Assembly: GCF_914767665.1 (NCBI RefSeq) | Contig: NC_059504.1 | Location: forward strand, 38,223,720 to 38,287,719 | Source of the DNA: Harmonia axyridis | Taxonomy: Eukaryota; Arthropoda; Insecta; Coleoptera; Coccinellidae | Length of the DNA stretch: 64,000 bases | Reading direction: 5' to 3' | Shown: positions 46,360 through 57,719 of the stretch, piece after piece | Position numbering within the stretch: the stretch's first letter is position 1 | Layout: every line of letters begins with the position of its first letter | Program-made: the position numbers and the translations under genes | Notes under the pieces: generated by a model | Databases searched by the model: none | What the model was told of the DNA's origin: nothing | The model's input: only the letters and a program-made list of their open reading frames with translations

Positions 46360-47780
46360 TTGCTATGTGGAGCTTTTATGAGAAGCCGCCACATAGGCTA
46401 ATCAGACATTATCTTTTTTTTTATGAGTCGCAACTAGAAAACTTATTTGATCATCAAATCAAATTTTTTCGCTTCATATTAGTTTCGTAATTCACTAGTT
46501 CTAACAATTCTTAGCAATATTTTCAAGCAAAATATTGATTCATTGATTGTCAACTGACATAGGTAATATTGGTTTTTGTCTGAATTGTTTACATTATTGA
46601 ATGTTTTCATGGAAACTGACATCAGCAATCGAAACGAAGTGTCGTTTCCAGACTATCAAAACAAGCCTTCTACCGCTAATAAAACAAATTTTGAAATTTT
46701 ATTCTGAACATTGCATTTTATACTGGAAAATTGATTATGATGCATTCAAATGGTTGTGTTATCAATATTTTATATAAATGATGATAACTTTGAGTATATC
46801 AAATGAAGATTAAATGAAAAATAACCATTATATAACGAATGAAATTAATGCGAACAATGAGAATGAGTATATTGACAACAACGTAAAAGATTGACAACAC
46901 AAACTATCTCAAAATATTTTTATAGTTGAATCGATCACATTCATAAGTTTTTTTATCCTTTCATAACAACTCACTTAACAATAAAAATGAAATGAAAATC
47001 AGCGAGTGTAGCCTACTAGTTCAAAATCCCTCTACAAATTCCGAAGGAATGTTCTTGAACAACGTAAATGTTAACGACTTCTCCTGAAAATATGTGCACG
47101 GGTAAACCACCATTGTTTTACGTGTTCCTCATACGTCTAGTTAGCTGTGCTCCCGTTTTTCTGAGCTTTCGGCCTTCTTTGTTATTGGAAAAATGTTCAC
47201 GTCTCTTTTTGTTAATGGGAATGAAAACACCTGCAATTGAATCCGATAACCCGAGGGCAATTTAATGACATCTCAACAGTGTTTGTCACCTGTAGATAGT
47301 TGTGACATAAGATTGTAAATAAAGACAATTTGTATTTAATCGACTCCGAAAGAGTACTAGATTCCCATATTTGAATAAAATAAAAAGTAAAACCATTGAT
47401 ATTTTTTTTTGTTCATGGCATCGACTTCTATTGTCATTAACTGTGAATCTGTTCTTGGCCAAACTCATTCCTAGAAACCCTAGAAATTTTCGTTGGTGCT
47501 TTATTCTGCGTGAATATTTCTTCATGAAACTGTATCTTTCATAATATTTACTGATTGCTAGGAGGTTCATAGAAAAATGAATAATTCAATGAATAAGAAA
47601 ACTGAGTAAGAAACTTAATGGTTTCCCAATGAGAGGTTTCATTTCGATATTAAAAGAAGTATTAATTCATTTGTTTTTTAGTTTGGTATTATGTTGTAAA
47701 TTTCGTTTTCATAATTTATGTACTTACTTCACTTATATCATATTATTTTACTTACCTCAAAGATATTTTCAACCAAATTA
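46360..47780. other. Unique AT-rich sequence, nothing recognised
   Basis: Bases 47030-47280 are less AT-rich and may be a conserved patch. Otherwise no element was recognised. Confidence 0.35.
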
Positions 47781-47784
47781 TTAA

Positions 47785-48652
47785 TGTAGGATCCAGTTAT
47801 TGTTCCCTGTGAATAATTGAGATGGTCAACGGGATGCTTGGAGACCTATTCGTTTTTCAAGTGTCGAAGGCATGACGGTTTCAGTGAATTAACAGGAAAC
47901 GAATTGTTATTGTACATATATAATGTAAAAAGGATGTGTAATTCTTCGGGGTGTCGAAGATGTGTCATGTCGATTGTAAAACTTAAGAGATTTACTGGGG
48001 TTGGGAAAATTCGAGAACAAGACGGTTGTACCAGATGTGTTACATCTGTGTATCAGGTACTAGTCCTTCGAGTATATTCGATTTCCAGGAATCCGCGAAG
48101 ATCTTTGTAGGCGGTACGGAAAAATTTTTATTGGACTAGGGGATGGTGCTTTCCCTAAGGGTGTGGTCAAGCCGAAAGAAGGGAGGTTGATATTCGAGAC
48201 AGGGTAGTTCCAATCGGCAGAAAGACAGTTAAAATTAAGCCGAAGACGGGTAAAGTTCAAGGCAAGTCTAAGACGAGTCAAGTTCGGTCGGTCAACTTAA
48301 GACGTAAGACGAAAAGACGTTTAGCGGACTAGATTAAGACGAGTCGCGAACAAGTTAAAGACGAGACGACCGAAAACTTGACGTACGACGAAGACGTGAT
48401 AATCCAAGACGATTCGAGTAATCAACAAACGAGTTGAAGACGAAATTCAGTACCGTAGTGAGAAAGTTGTAATTAAGACGTAATTAGGATCTTCTCAATA
48501 CTGAGTTTGTACTGTATAAGTGTGGCTTTGTAAATAGATGTAAATAATTGAAAAGAGTTTAATTATTACAAATCCAACAAAGTCACGGAGAAAGAGACGA
48601 AAGGCCAGGTAATCCAATCATACCTCTAGACGATCGATTAACCAAGCCTACA
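47785..48652 (+). mobile_element. Solo LTR of the Gag-DEK LTR family
   Basis: It begins TGTAGGATCCAGTTATTG and ends CGATTAACCAAGCCTACA, the same ends as the LTRs at 54104-55010 (which lie in reverse). TTAA occurs directly on both sides (47781-47784 and 48653-48656), a 4-bp target duplication. The internal region was lost by LTR-LTR recombination. The downstream half is full of AAGACGA-type purine motifs shared with the full element. Confidence 0.95.
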
Positions 48653-48679
48653 TTAATGCACCTAGCAATCGATGCCGAA

Positions 48680-48840
48680 ACATATCTAGAAAAAAAAAGG
48701 TTATTTTTGGAAAAAACACTGGATGTTCGTTGTAGGTCCATCTGCAAGTTTTCGAATCGATTGTGGAGCGTTGACAAGCTAAATCACAAGATGTGATCAC
48801 CTCTTTGAGAAATAACACGACCAGGAAACTTCTCTCGCAA
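48680..48840 (-). pseudogene. Fragment of an IS630/mariner-like transposase
   Basis: The minus strand reads REKFPGRVISQRGDH and, after a deletion, STLHNRFENLQMDLQRTSS. The first is the segment after the second catalytic Asp in this family; the rest corresponds to a region near the C-terminus. Too short to be active. Confidence 0.6.
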
Positions 48841-49240
48841 AATTGCAATTGAGCTCATCATTTCACGCTATTAGATGCATCAGAAACCTACCTCCCTTTG
48901 ATGCAATTTTGAATGTATATTATAGTTTATTTTGGTATGGGGTAATTCTGTTGAATTTAAAAGAGTTTATATCACAAAAGAAGATAATAAGGGTGATGTT
49001 CAGGTTAGGTTATCGTGATCATTGCAGACTTATATTTATTGCAAATGGTATTCTGATAGTACCTTGTATCTTTATTTTTAAGTCTCTACAATATGTTAAA
49101 GAAAATGAATCATTATTTGTCAAGTTGTCTAGTTTTTATAGCTACTCTACAAGAGGCTCAGAAACGTCATCCATGCCTATTCATTGAACCACAAAATTTG
49201 AGTCATCTCCATAATAATAATAATAATAAATGTTGCTTCA
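48837..49240 (+). pseudogene. LINE C-terminal fragment with (TAA)n tail
   Basis: Plus frames read HAIRCIRNLPPFDAILNVYY, FISQKKIIRVMFRLGYRDH and FIFKSLQYVKENESLFVKL, the end of a Jockey/CR1-like reverse transcriptase protein. A short deletion lies near WYGVIL. The ORF ends 49187 and is followed by AATAATAATAATAATAA at 49209-49228, a microsatellite tail like the LINE tails at 59806 and 61268. The copy is 5'-truncated. Confidence 0.75.
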
Positions 49241-50244
49241 TTGACGTTCAAAAGTATACATATATTTCATATAACAGAGAAATTGGCATAAACTAAGGTT
49301 TGTGTGCCACTTTCTTCTGATATACCTAATATTTGACACATTAACTCAATACTATACTCTCTTACTCTCCTACCTACATGAAGATTAGAACATCAAAAAT
49401 CATTATTCCATAGTATATTTGTGCACTAGACCAGCGAGAAATGAAGATTTTGTTACAACGCATTGATAGTATTTCGATGCCAACCTCAATAATTTATGTT
49501 TCATTCACAATCTTATTAGGTGGCTTTAACAAAATTAAAATCTTCAAATATCGAATCGCTCCAAAGAATATAATATAGAAGCGAATTCGCTCGAGCGAGC
49601 GTTCGATATTAATTTTTATGAGAGCTAGTGCACTGAATTGAATCTAGCTGAATTGCGAAGAGAAATATCCCGTCCAAAACATAATTCATTCATCACAGGT
49701 AAACGCAATCGATCTGGATACCATTCAAGCCTCAACAGTGTTCGAAAAGATAAACATAATGCACTTCCGTAGTATGGATATCAAACAAAACGATCGTGAT
49801 TAGGGCCTCCAGGTACGTAATGCCTTGATTAGTTTTCAATCAGTGCAGCACCGTACCGTAGAACACCGGAGGCTGCTTTTATCGAAATCCGATATTGTTT
49901 TTGGTCATAACTTAAATTGATGCAATTAATGCTACAAAAAACTTACTGCAGTTGGAGTACTTTCAACTTCATTAATTATATCAACGCCTTATGAAGCAAG
50001 GTATTCTTTGCTTCTCAACGGTGCTGAAAAAGCCATCCAGATATATACTGCTTTTTTCATAATAATTCGAGATCATATGTAGATATAACTCGATTCTTCT
50101 GAAGAGAACAGAATATTATAAACTGTTTCCGTAAAGTATGGAACAAATTTGTTTTTAGCTAAACAGACTATTTTAAGAAATAATCCTGGAACACGTCGAT
50201 TTTTTATTTCAATTTACCGTATTTTGAAATAATAATCTAATATA
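49241..50244. other. Unique sequence, candidate conserved patch at 49590-49880
   Basis: No repeats recognised. The patch is GC-richer than its flanks and holds CGAATTCGCTCGAGCGAGCG, which is a near-palindrome. It might be regulatory DNA; the sequence alone does not show it. Confidence 0.3.
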
Positions 50245-50872
50245 CAGGGTGAATTACTTTCGAGTAATGACGTCACCGTCTTTTTTCTAAATGGAACACC
50301 CCCATTTTGTCTCAATTTTCCGATTACTCTTACTCAGCTGATTCCAAAAATTCATCACAAGTTGATTCCAATTGGTACAGGGTGGACAATTATACTATAG
50401 TTTTGTGTGTGCTCATAAAGTAACGCGTAACATTTTTTATTAGTTAAATTAACAATATTATCAAAAATACTTATTGTCTAGCAGCAATTGGTTTGACTAT
50501 AACACTCTGTAGTTTGTTAAATTTTTAGATTAATAAAAATGAGCTGTTTCCAAACATGTTTGGTACTTGTGGTCTAGCAGACAGAATATGAAAGAAATTA
50601 TTTCTTATCAATTTAAAAAAAAACATAGTCGTCTAGTTTTTTGTGAAATGTCATTATTTGTTTATTGCCGCTAATAAAGAATGTTACACCTACTTTATGA
50701 GAACACACAAAACTATTATATTTTTGTCCAGCCTGTACCAATTGGAATCAACATGTGATACATTTTTTTAATCAGCTCAGCTAGAGTTATCGGAAAACTG
50801 AGACAAAATGGGGGTGTTCCATTTAAAAAAAAATGACGGCTACGTCATTACTCGAAAGTAATTCATTCATTC
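50245..50872. mobile_element. MITE with long inverted repeats
   Basis: The left end CAGGGTGAATTACTTTCGAG is flanked by TA, and the right end is a slightly diverged inverted copy (CTCGAAAGTAATTCATTCATTC). The arms, each about 150-200 bases, share GGAACACCCCCATTTTGTCT and GTACCAATTGGAATCAAC-type motifs. The centre has no ORF. It starts like the MITE at 42263 (CAGGGTG) but is otherwise different. Confidence 0.7.
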
Positions 50873-51244
50873 TATGCATTGGCATAGACCTTATCTTCCA
50901 CGTAGTCAAAAAAGAAGACTCTAAAGATGTTATCACAAGATTATTATGATGTTATTACAATATTATTATCACCACTTCGAAATATAACAAATCCGTCATA
51001 AAACTTTTCTTGGAAAATGGCAATTTCGTTGCTTTTTTGGCACGTTGCACCTAAGTGTCCAATTTGTTACCTCAATCTTCAGATTTTACACATAATCAGC
51101 AAGCATGAAATAAAATAGAAATGAAATGACAGTTATGCACTTTCAAAAGTGGAAATAGATTAACGGTCATTTAATTTCTATTGAAATCAATCTCAATCAA
51201 GTGAAGACCAAATCACTCGAATCCATGAAAAGACAAATTTTCCA
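50873..51244. other. Unassigned stretch
   Basis: Nothing recognised. Confidence 0.3.
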
Positions 51245-51551
51245 ATGAGAGGTTTCACTTTGAATAACCCGGTATTCGAGCAGCTATCACACTTGAAGCT
51301 GTCATCTTTTGATAGTAAAAAAACTACGTCATTACTCAAAATGATTCACACACGCTTCAACAATGGATTGAAATTGTTGAAATGTACAAAAAAAGGTGAA
51401 AATTTGGCAGTCACAGTTCGAAAAACTGAAACACTTATGTGTCCTCGTGAAGCATCTCCTGAGCCGGCAATAGTGGAACTGGTGGAAAAATTTAGGCAGT
51501 TGGGACAAATTAGTGATGTGGAGAATCGAAACCGCCTGGGTCACTCTCATT
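51245..51551 (+). pseudogene. N-terminal fragment of an IS630/mariner-like transposase
   Basis: Within the open frame, KGENLAVTVRKTETLMCPRE and VEKFRQLGQISDVENRNRLG resemble the N-terminal helix-turn-helix part of the transposase fossil at 26300-25960. The first 35 residues of the frame do not fit. The catalytic part is absent; a short hAT MITE cuts the frame after GHSH. Confidence 0.7.
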
Positions 51552-51721
51552 TAGTGGCAACGCTAGGAGGGGCCTGCAACCACCCCCCCCCCTAAAATTT
51601 GACAAACTGAGGCTAAAATTATTTCAAGATCAGTAGAACTATATTTTTTTATTTCGATTCACTGTGGCCCCCCAAAAAAAAAACTGGCTCCCCCTGTTTT
51701 TGAAAGCTGGTGTCGCTACTG
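51552..51721. mobile_element. 170-bp hAT MITE with 8-bp target duplication
   Basis: The 8 bases CTCTCATT are found directly on both sides (51544-51551 and 51722-51729). The ends TAGTGGCAACGCTAG and, inverted, CAGTAGCGACACCAG are similar inverted repeats of hAT type. The interior has C-rich and A-rich runs and no ORF. Confidence 0.8.
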
Positions 51722-51729
51722 CTCTCATT

Positions 51730-52560
51730 TATGTAAACGTCATATGAATAAGAATAATAAGATGAAATGAGATGACAAGCTTCATCCAAAATTCGAAGAT
51801 CATTGGAATGTTTGACTCTTCGAAAAATTCTGCTGAAATATGTTTGCAGAACAATTATACACTTCTTAGGTTGGATTTCAATTATTATTGTTTAGAATGA
51901 AGTTTTTGCCCATTTTTTTCAATTATTCTCTGATTTAAGAACAAATACAAAATTCAAAGATGAATAATTCGAAACGATAATGAATTGGAATATCTCTTCC
52001 AAGAATTCGACCCAATTCTTGACCAAATAAAACAATGGAATCATCCACCTCCCGGTTTATAGTTCTCGCAAACTGTCGGACTTCCACCGAATTATGATTA
52101 CTATTTCAAAACGTTGCCGACATAGCCTTCCGGAAATTCCATTATGTACTGTCCGGAAAACAATAAAATTTCCTCTTCGAAAACAACACAGCTTCATCGT
52201 ACCTTTCTCACCCAGACATAGCTGAAAAGGGGTCATCGTATATAAGATGGGCTTGAAGGCTGTCGTCCAATCCTAAAGTCTGGACCCACATATTTCGCGA
52301 GTCCGACCAACAACTCACCGGAGAAAAAGAACAGTATTAAATGCTTAATGTCATCTGAGTCCCTCTGGATTTTCAATTCAACTGTTTATACGTGGAGTTC
52401 AGAAGTAATGCATGCTTTTAGTGAATCACATTACATGGGTGAGGGATTTTTTGTAGACAAAGTGGCCAATATTTGGTTTACGTGAATTCAAAGGAAATAT
52501 GGACTTTGTGTTGGTAATAATGATACAGTTACCGTTTCTGAATGGCCAATCAACGTGAAA
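51730..52560. other. Unique AT-rich sequence, nothing recognised
   Basis: No supported feature. Confidence 0.35.
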
Positions 52561-52829
52561 TTCAACTTAACAGCTGTCGATTCTATAGTCAAGCTTCATT
52601 TAGGTTGCTGAAAGTAAGGTTAACTCATTTTATTCGAACATTCTGCCAGTTAACACAGAGGTCAAATATTACACGTTAATAATTGTACGTCAAGCGTCAT
52701 TTTGGGTTTCTGAAACGCATTTTAATTATTCTTTTCATGTTAAAAGCTCCAGATAACATAGATAAGTTAATTTTACACTTAACAACATTTTAGAAACCCA
52801 AATGAATTTGAGATCGCTGTTAAGTTGAA
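52561..52829. repeat. MITE-like inverted-repeat element
   Basis: It starts TTCAACTTAACAGC and ends in the exact inverted copy GCTGTTAAGTTGAA. Further inside, CATTTAGGTTGCTGAAA and its counterpart TTTCTAAAA...CATTTGGGTTTCT are similar, giving arms of about 60 bp. A further GGGTTTCTGAAAC motif occurs inside. No target duplication was determined. Confidence 0.55.
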
Positions 52830-53129
52830 TCTCGTATTAGTTGAACAAAGATTTAAAGATCAGTCTTTCAGAAACCAGAAATTTGTGTCGGAAAGTACTG
52901 ATCCACAACCCTTTACACCTGTTTTTTAAATAATAGATGAAATATTGGATGATTCAGACCATTATTATTATTGACTGTGGGTTAAATTCTGAGTTCTCCG
53001 TCTTTTGTGTATTCCGAAACACTGTAATCAATTGCCTTAAAGTCTAGGGACCTCAGATGCCACGCAGCTGCAGAACATATTACTCCTGAAGCCTGTAGTG
53101 TTGGCAAAAACCCAGGTTTGTCGACTCCT
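52830..53129. other. Unassigned stretch
   Basis: Nothing recognised. Confidence 0.3.
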
Positions 53130-53480
53130 TCTCGATATTGGGATTTAGGCATTCTACAAACGATAGTACATAGTATTCTAGACAGTCTTAAGGCCTTTAA
53201 AGTCGATTTACACATCGATTCAAGACGGTCGATCACCAAAAACGTCGTATATTCGCTGATTGGGGCCTTAAAATGATCCGGATTTTCATCTTCAGTGGTG
53301 GGGACCGTTTTCACCTCGAAGACGATGTTAAAAAACAGAATTGTCGCATTTGGAGCTCGGACAATCCAATGATGATTGTTGAAGAGCCTCTTCATCCTCA
53401 AACTCTCAGTGTTTGGTGGAGTTTTTGGCTGGTTGTGTGATTGAATCTTACTCATTCGGAATAGGGATTCACGGCTTGGC
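53130..53480 (+). pseudogene. Fossil IS630/mariner-like transposase, central part
   Basis: The plus strand gives (with shifts) LIGALKMIRIFIFSGGD, RFHLEDDVKKQNCRIWSSDN and PMMIVEEPLHPQTLSVWW. This is the first-Asp region (FSDEAHFHL...KQNCRIW...HP.K.TVW in the family). The catalytic Asp itself seems mutated: the family's DEAH is read as GGDR. The long 169-residue frame on the other strand (52982-53491) is only its antisense shadow. Confidence 0.75.
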
Positions 53481-54099
53481 TTGATTTTCATTTCACTTGG
53501 CTCGAGCTTGACTCGATTGCAAGCCTAGTTCAAGACAGGTCAAGTATTTATTTATCATATATTTGAATCATATCTACCTACTTGATTTCTAGCAGTTTTA
53601 TTGTGTAGTGTCACATCAATGAAAAAATGATGGAAAGAGAAGAAACCTTGCAAAAAACACTTTTATTTATTGACCTAATTGTATAAAAGAAATGAAAATA
53701 TCAACTTTTTTGAGGAAGAAACATAATTTAAATCATTATGAATCATAGCAAACTAAAAAATAACAAAGTTTCTTAATATTGAGAAACCTACAGGCTTTGT
53801 TTGATTTCATCATTTTCCATCCAGGATCTAAGACACATGAGGCATCTTATAGATTTGTCGCCTAACCTATTGCGGCTTCATGTAACTGTAAGAGCAGCTC
53901 TGGAAAATTGTCTTTCGACAGGATCTGAAGATGCTGGTGTTGCTAAAAAAACTTAGCCATTTTGGACAAGTTTGAAAAGATATATCTGAATCTATCAAAA
54001 TCTACCAACAGATTTGATAGAAATGTGCGAAAACTACTGATAAGGTATCTCGGCGCTCGAGGAATCCCCTTATTTAGTCTAAGCTCGTACGAGATTGCA
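53481..54099. other. Unassigned stretch
   Basis: CAAG- and TCAAG-rich at both ends; similar CAAG-rich sequence resumes at 58790-58920 on the other side of the LTR element, consistent with one region split by the insertion. Confidence 0.4.
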
Positions 54100-54103
54100 G
54101 AAA

Positions 54104-55010
54104 TGTAGGCTTGGTTAATCGATCGTCTAGAGGTATGATTCGATTACCTGGCCTTTCGTCTTTTTCTCCGTGACTTTGTTGGATTTGTAATAATTAAACT
54201 CTTTTGAATTATTCACATCTATTTACAAAGCCACAATTATACAGTACAAACTCGGTATTGGGAAGATCTTAATTACGCCTTAATTACAAGTTTCCCACTA
54301 CGGTACTGAATTTCGTCTTTATCACGTTTAATTGAATTACTCGAAATGTCTTCGTTTATCACGTCTTCTGGTACTTCGAGTTTTCGGTCGTCTCGTCTTT
54401 AATTCGTTCGCGACTCGTCTTAATCTAGTCCGCGAACCGTCTTTACGTCGTACGTCTTAAGTTGACCGACCGAACTTGTCTCGTCTTCGACTTAAGTTAA
54501 ACTGTACCGTCTGTACACGTCTTTGGTTTAATCTTAACTGTTCCCGTCTTCGGCTTAACTTCTGACTGTTTTCGTCTTCGGCTTGACTTGAACTGTCCTC
54601 TCTGTCGATTGGAACTACCCTGTCTCGGTTTGACCACACCCTTAGGGGAAGGTACCATCCCCCTAGTCCAATAGGATTTTTGCCATACCGCCCCCAAAGA
54701 TCTTCCGGATTCCTGGAATATTCTAGAAGAACTAGGGCCTGAGAAAAAGCATGAAACACATGTGGCATAATCGTCTTGTTCCGAAACCTTTCCCAACCCC
54801 ATAAATCCAACCCCATAAATCCCTTAAGTTTTACCATCGACATATGACATTCTTCGACATCCCGAAGAATAGCACATCCTTTTTACATTATGTACAATTC
54901 GTTCCCTGTAAATCTATTGAAACTGTCATGCCCTCGACATTAAAAGAAACTAATAGGTTCCGGTTGACCATCGCCATTATTTACAGGGAAACAATAAACT
55001 GGATCCTACA
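54104..55010 (-). repeat. 3' LTR of the young element
   Basis: It is almost identical to 57849-58754: an indel at ATTGAATTACT versus ATTGTTTACT and one base at CGACATT/CGACATC are the differences I see. The AAGACGA-type purine repeats on the minus strand are prominent. A 128-residue frame (54457-54843) appears in both LTRs but has no family resemblance and is probably chance. Confidence 0.95.
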
Positions 55011-55020
55011 TTCGACCCCC

Positions 55021-57186
55021 CTAAAAATTAGAGTTCGACCCGAACTCATCATCGTCCTCGTCTTCGTGAGGTATCCACGGTTTCATGAATTCCGCACATG
55101 TAGATGTCCTCATAGGACCTTCATGAACCCCGACTTTTTTCACGTCGTACCTGTCATTCCTCTTTGGTCGCGATACCTCAGATGGGACTAAAAGCTTTCG
55201 TCTAGGCTTCTGACCCGCGCCGAATTGCGTTTGCCTTATCGCTACCAGGTCTCCTACCGTGTGCGTCTCGACTTTCTTTCTCCGTCGATCATGTCTTCGT
55301 TTGCCATCCTTTTGTACCTTAGGTACCTGATCTGCGCATTTACTTTCTTTCTTCATTTCATTTTCAAACGCTTCAACCACTGACCGATTCTCTTTTTCAC
55401 GCATTTTGACCCTTTCCCCCTTACTATTTCTTCTGGGAACATCGGTCGTAATCGTTACCTGGCTTATGCGTTCCTTCTTAATCTTCAATTCAACGTCTTT
55501 CTTTTTATTCGCTATGTAGGTCTGGGTCAATTTACCGTCTTTAATTTTACAAGGTTTACTATCGATGTGTTCTACATGAATTCTATCTTCGTCGTCGTCG
55601 ATGGCGATATGCATCAACCAACTATTCGCAACCGCTTGTTCCTTTGATCTCACGCTAATCCCTTCTTCCCCAATTAAAACAGTAGCCTGTTTCAGAATAT
55701 TGTTACCAAGAATCGCTTGGAATCCCAATGATCCTTTAGGGATAACATGAAATTTAAGGTTGAACAATTGTCCATCTATCTTCACGTCTAATTTCAAAGA
55801 ACCCATCGTATTCACCTTGAAATGACCCAAACCTCTAATGATGGTGACGTCTTTATCTAACGGTAAGTGACGCAGGTATGAATTATAAATATCCTCGCGA
55901 ATAATGCTAATCTCGCTACCGGTATCAAAGAGAGCCTCAACCGCAACCGCCCCAAAAACAAGTCTGATCGCATTTTTGGGAACTGATTCTACCACGGCCA
56001 CTTCCGTGGTTTCAGCCTTTTCTCTGCAACTCGCGGCGATATGTCCATGTTTATTGCATCGGAAGCATTTTGTTCCTTTGCTTTTATCTGGACATTCCCT
56101 CGACTTATGCCCTCTTCTACCGCAACTAAAGCAAGATTCGCTGCTTGCTTGCGCACCGTTTTTCGCGTCTTTAGTCAAATTTTTCTCTTTCGTCTCCGTC
56201 CGCTTTTCATAACCGTTTGATCTCACATCCTTTCTTTGGAAGTGAGAATCCCCCCTTTTGGTGATTTCCTCATAAATTTTGGCCTTCTGCTTGAAATCAC
56301 CAAAATTTTTCGAGCCATACAATACTATTTTATTTGCGGAAATGTCCGCAATACCGTCTATAATGTATTGTATCACCGCTTCTTCTTCGATATTGGCTCT
56401 ACTGCCGATCTCCCTCATAGCGAGAATGTACTCTTGTACACTCTCACTAGATTTCTTCCTCCTGCTAGCCAGGAGTTTGTGAATTTGCGCCGAACTCACA
56501 CGGACTTCAAATTCCTCGCATAGCCGCTCTTTTAAAGATGCCCACGTCTTTATCCCCTTTTGAGATTGAATAAACAATCTCGCTAAACCCGACAGAGACT
56601 TTTTCGCGAATATCAATTTTTGAAGATCTGACCAACCCGTCATCGCAGCCATTTCCTCAAAATCCTCAATCCACCTCCCGACCGGATAATTATCGGCCCC
56701 CGTGAATTGTCGAATTGAATCTTCGACATCCCTAAACGTCAAAGAGAAACTACTTCGACAATTACGGTTTTCCTCTTCGAGCTTCATTTTCGACACCGAT
56801 ACCGAAACAGAGCTAACTAAATCATCGTCATTTTCGTCGTCATCGTCTTCGTCGTCGTCTTTCTCTAAAAGGGGACCACACAAGAAATCGCACACCCTTT
56901 TGGCGATCTCTTCCGTAGAACCCTCGTATGGTAAATTCAAAATTTGGCATACCGCCTCTAAATCAGTCTCCGTCAATTTTTGTTCAACGTCTTGTATTTT
57001 GTCTTGATGTTCGTTATCGTCTTTGTCCCAATCAAATCCGTCAAAGTTTCGTATTGCCCTACGTCTTTTGTATTTGTCACCTTCGGTCCCGAAACAAGCT
57101 ATGTGCAGTGCTCTAATAGCCGGAACTTTGGCTTTCGAAATACCGTCTTCAATATGTTTTATTTCGCCTAACGAGAACATTTTCAA
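55021..57186 (-). CDS. Gag-protease fusion with DEK/SAP-like N-terminus and integrase tail
   Basis: 721 residues, intact. Residues 4-105 resemble the DNA-binding part of the DEK chromatin protein: LGEIKHI and RALHIACFG, RRAIRNFDGFDWDK, then a SAP-type helix pair TDLEAVCQILNLPYEGSTEE, IAKRVCDFL. An acidic run (109-122) follows, as in DEK. A capsid-like region spans about 150-320. Two CX2CX4HX4C zinc knuckles are at 352-365 and 374-387. The protease active site DTGSEIS is at 421-427. The last 80 residues (from HTVGDLVAIRQTQFGAGQ to CAEFMKPWIP) match the C-terminal tail of gypsy-type integrases. So RT, RNase H and the integrase core are deleted, and the ORF stays in frame across the join (near residue 600-640). 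The start at 57186 is the first Met after the primer site. It is not annotated as a host gene because of its LTR context. Sure of Gag, protease and tail; the DEK resemblance is by eye. Confidence 0.88.
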   Translation of the reverse strand: MKMFSLGEIKHIEDGISKAKVPAIRALHIACFGTEGDKYKRRRAIRNFDGFDWDKDDNEHQDKIQDVEQKLTETDLEAVCQILNLPYEGSTEEIAKRVCDFLCGPLLEKDDDEDDDDENDDDLVSSVSVSVSKMKLEEENRNCRSSFSLTFRDVEDSIRQFTGADNYPVGRWIEDFEEMAAMTGWSDLQKLIFAKKSLSGLARLFIQSQKGIKTWASLKERLCEEFEVRVSSAQIHKLLASRRKKSSESVQEYILAMREIGSRANIEEEAVIQYIIDGIADISANKIVLYGSKNFGDFKQKAKIYEEITKRGDSHFQRKDVRSNGYEKRTETKEKNLTKDAKNGAQASSESCFSCGRRGHKSRECPDKSKGTKCFRCNKHGHIAASCREKAETTEVAVVESVPKNAIRLVFGAVAVEALFDTGSEISIIREDIYNSYLRHLPLDKDVTIIRGLGHFKVNTMGSLKLDVKIDGQLFNLKFHVIPKGSLGFQAILGNNILKQATVLIGEEGISVRSKEQAVANSWLMHIAIDDDEDRIHVEHIDSKPCKIKDGKLTQTYIANKKKDVELKIKKERISQVTITTDVPRRNSKGERVKMREKENRSVVEAFENEMKKESKCADQVPKVQKDGKRRHDRRRKKVETHTVGDLVAIRQTQFGAGQKPRRKLLVPSEVSRPKRNDRYDVKKVGVHEGPMRTSTCAEFMKPWIPHEDEDDDEFGSNSNF

Positions 57187-57719
57187 TTTAGGTATCTACG
57201 TCGAAACGGAATGAAATTAAATTGAATCGTCTTACTTTACCCGTTGACAGAAATTCAATAACCGCTCACAAATAAAAGCAACAGTAACACAAAATAAAAT
57301 GGACACACATAAAAATAAATGGGAATAAGAACAAAAAGCAAAATCAACACACTAAATCTACAGAAAATAAATCGTCAGATTTGAGAATCGGAGATCAAAA
57401 TATTCGTCTTCAATCCTGATTAAAATATACCAGAGAAAAACAGATACAGGAAAAAATTCTCAAGTGAATAAAAGTCAAAAAACAGTGAATAATCAAATTA
57501 AGTCAAATGGAATTGCAGAACCAACAGCTTATGAATTTCTACCTTGTACAATTCCTCGTCTTGTTGAACGTAATCCTTTATTCACACTGTTACACAAAAA
57601 TGACCTTTTATCACTTCACACACTTCCTAGATGGTCTTCTCCTCGTCTCTCGGTTGATCTTCCTTCTTTTGTAGAATATTCTCGTCTACGTCGAATATTC
57701 GGAAATTCTTCTCAGATCC

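Noticed and set aside
52982..53491. 169-residue open frame on the minus strand
   Set aside because: The plus strand encodes a recognisable transposase relic (QNCRIW...PLHPQTLSVWW), so the minus frame is an antisense shadow.
54457..54843. 128-residue frame, present again at 58201-58587
   Set aside because: Both lie in the LTRs and are identical only because the LTRs are. No family resemblance and no conservation in the solo LTR.
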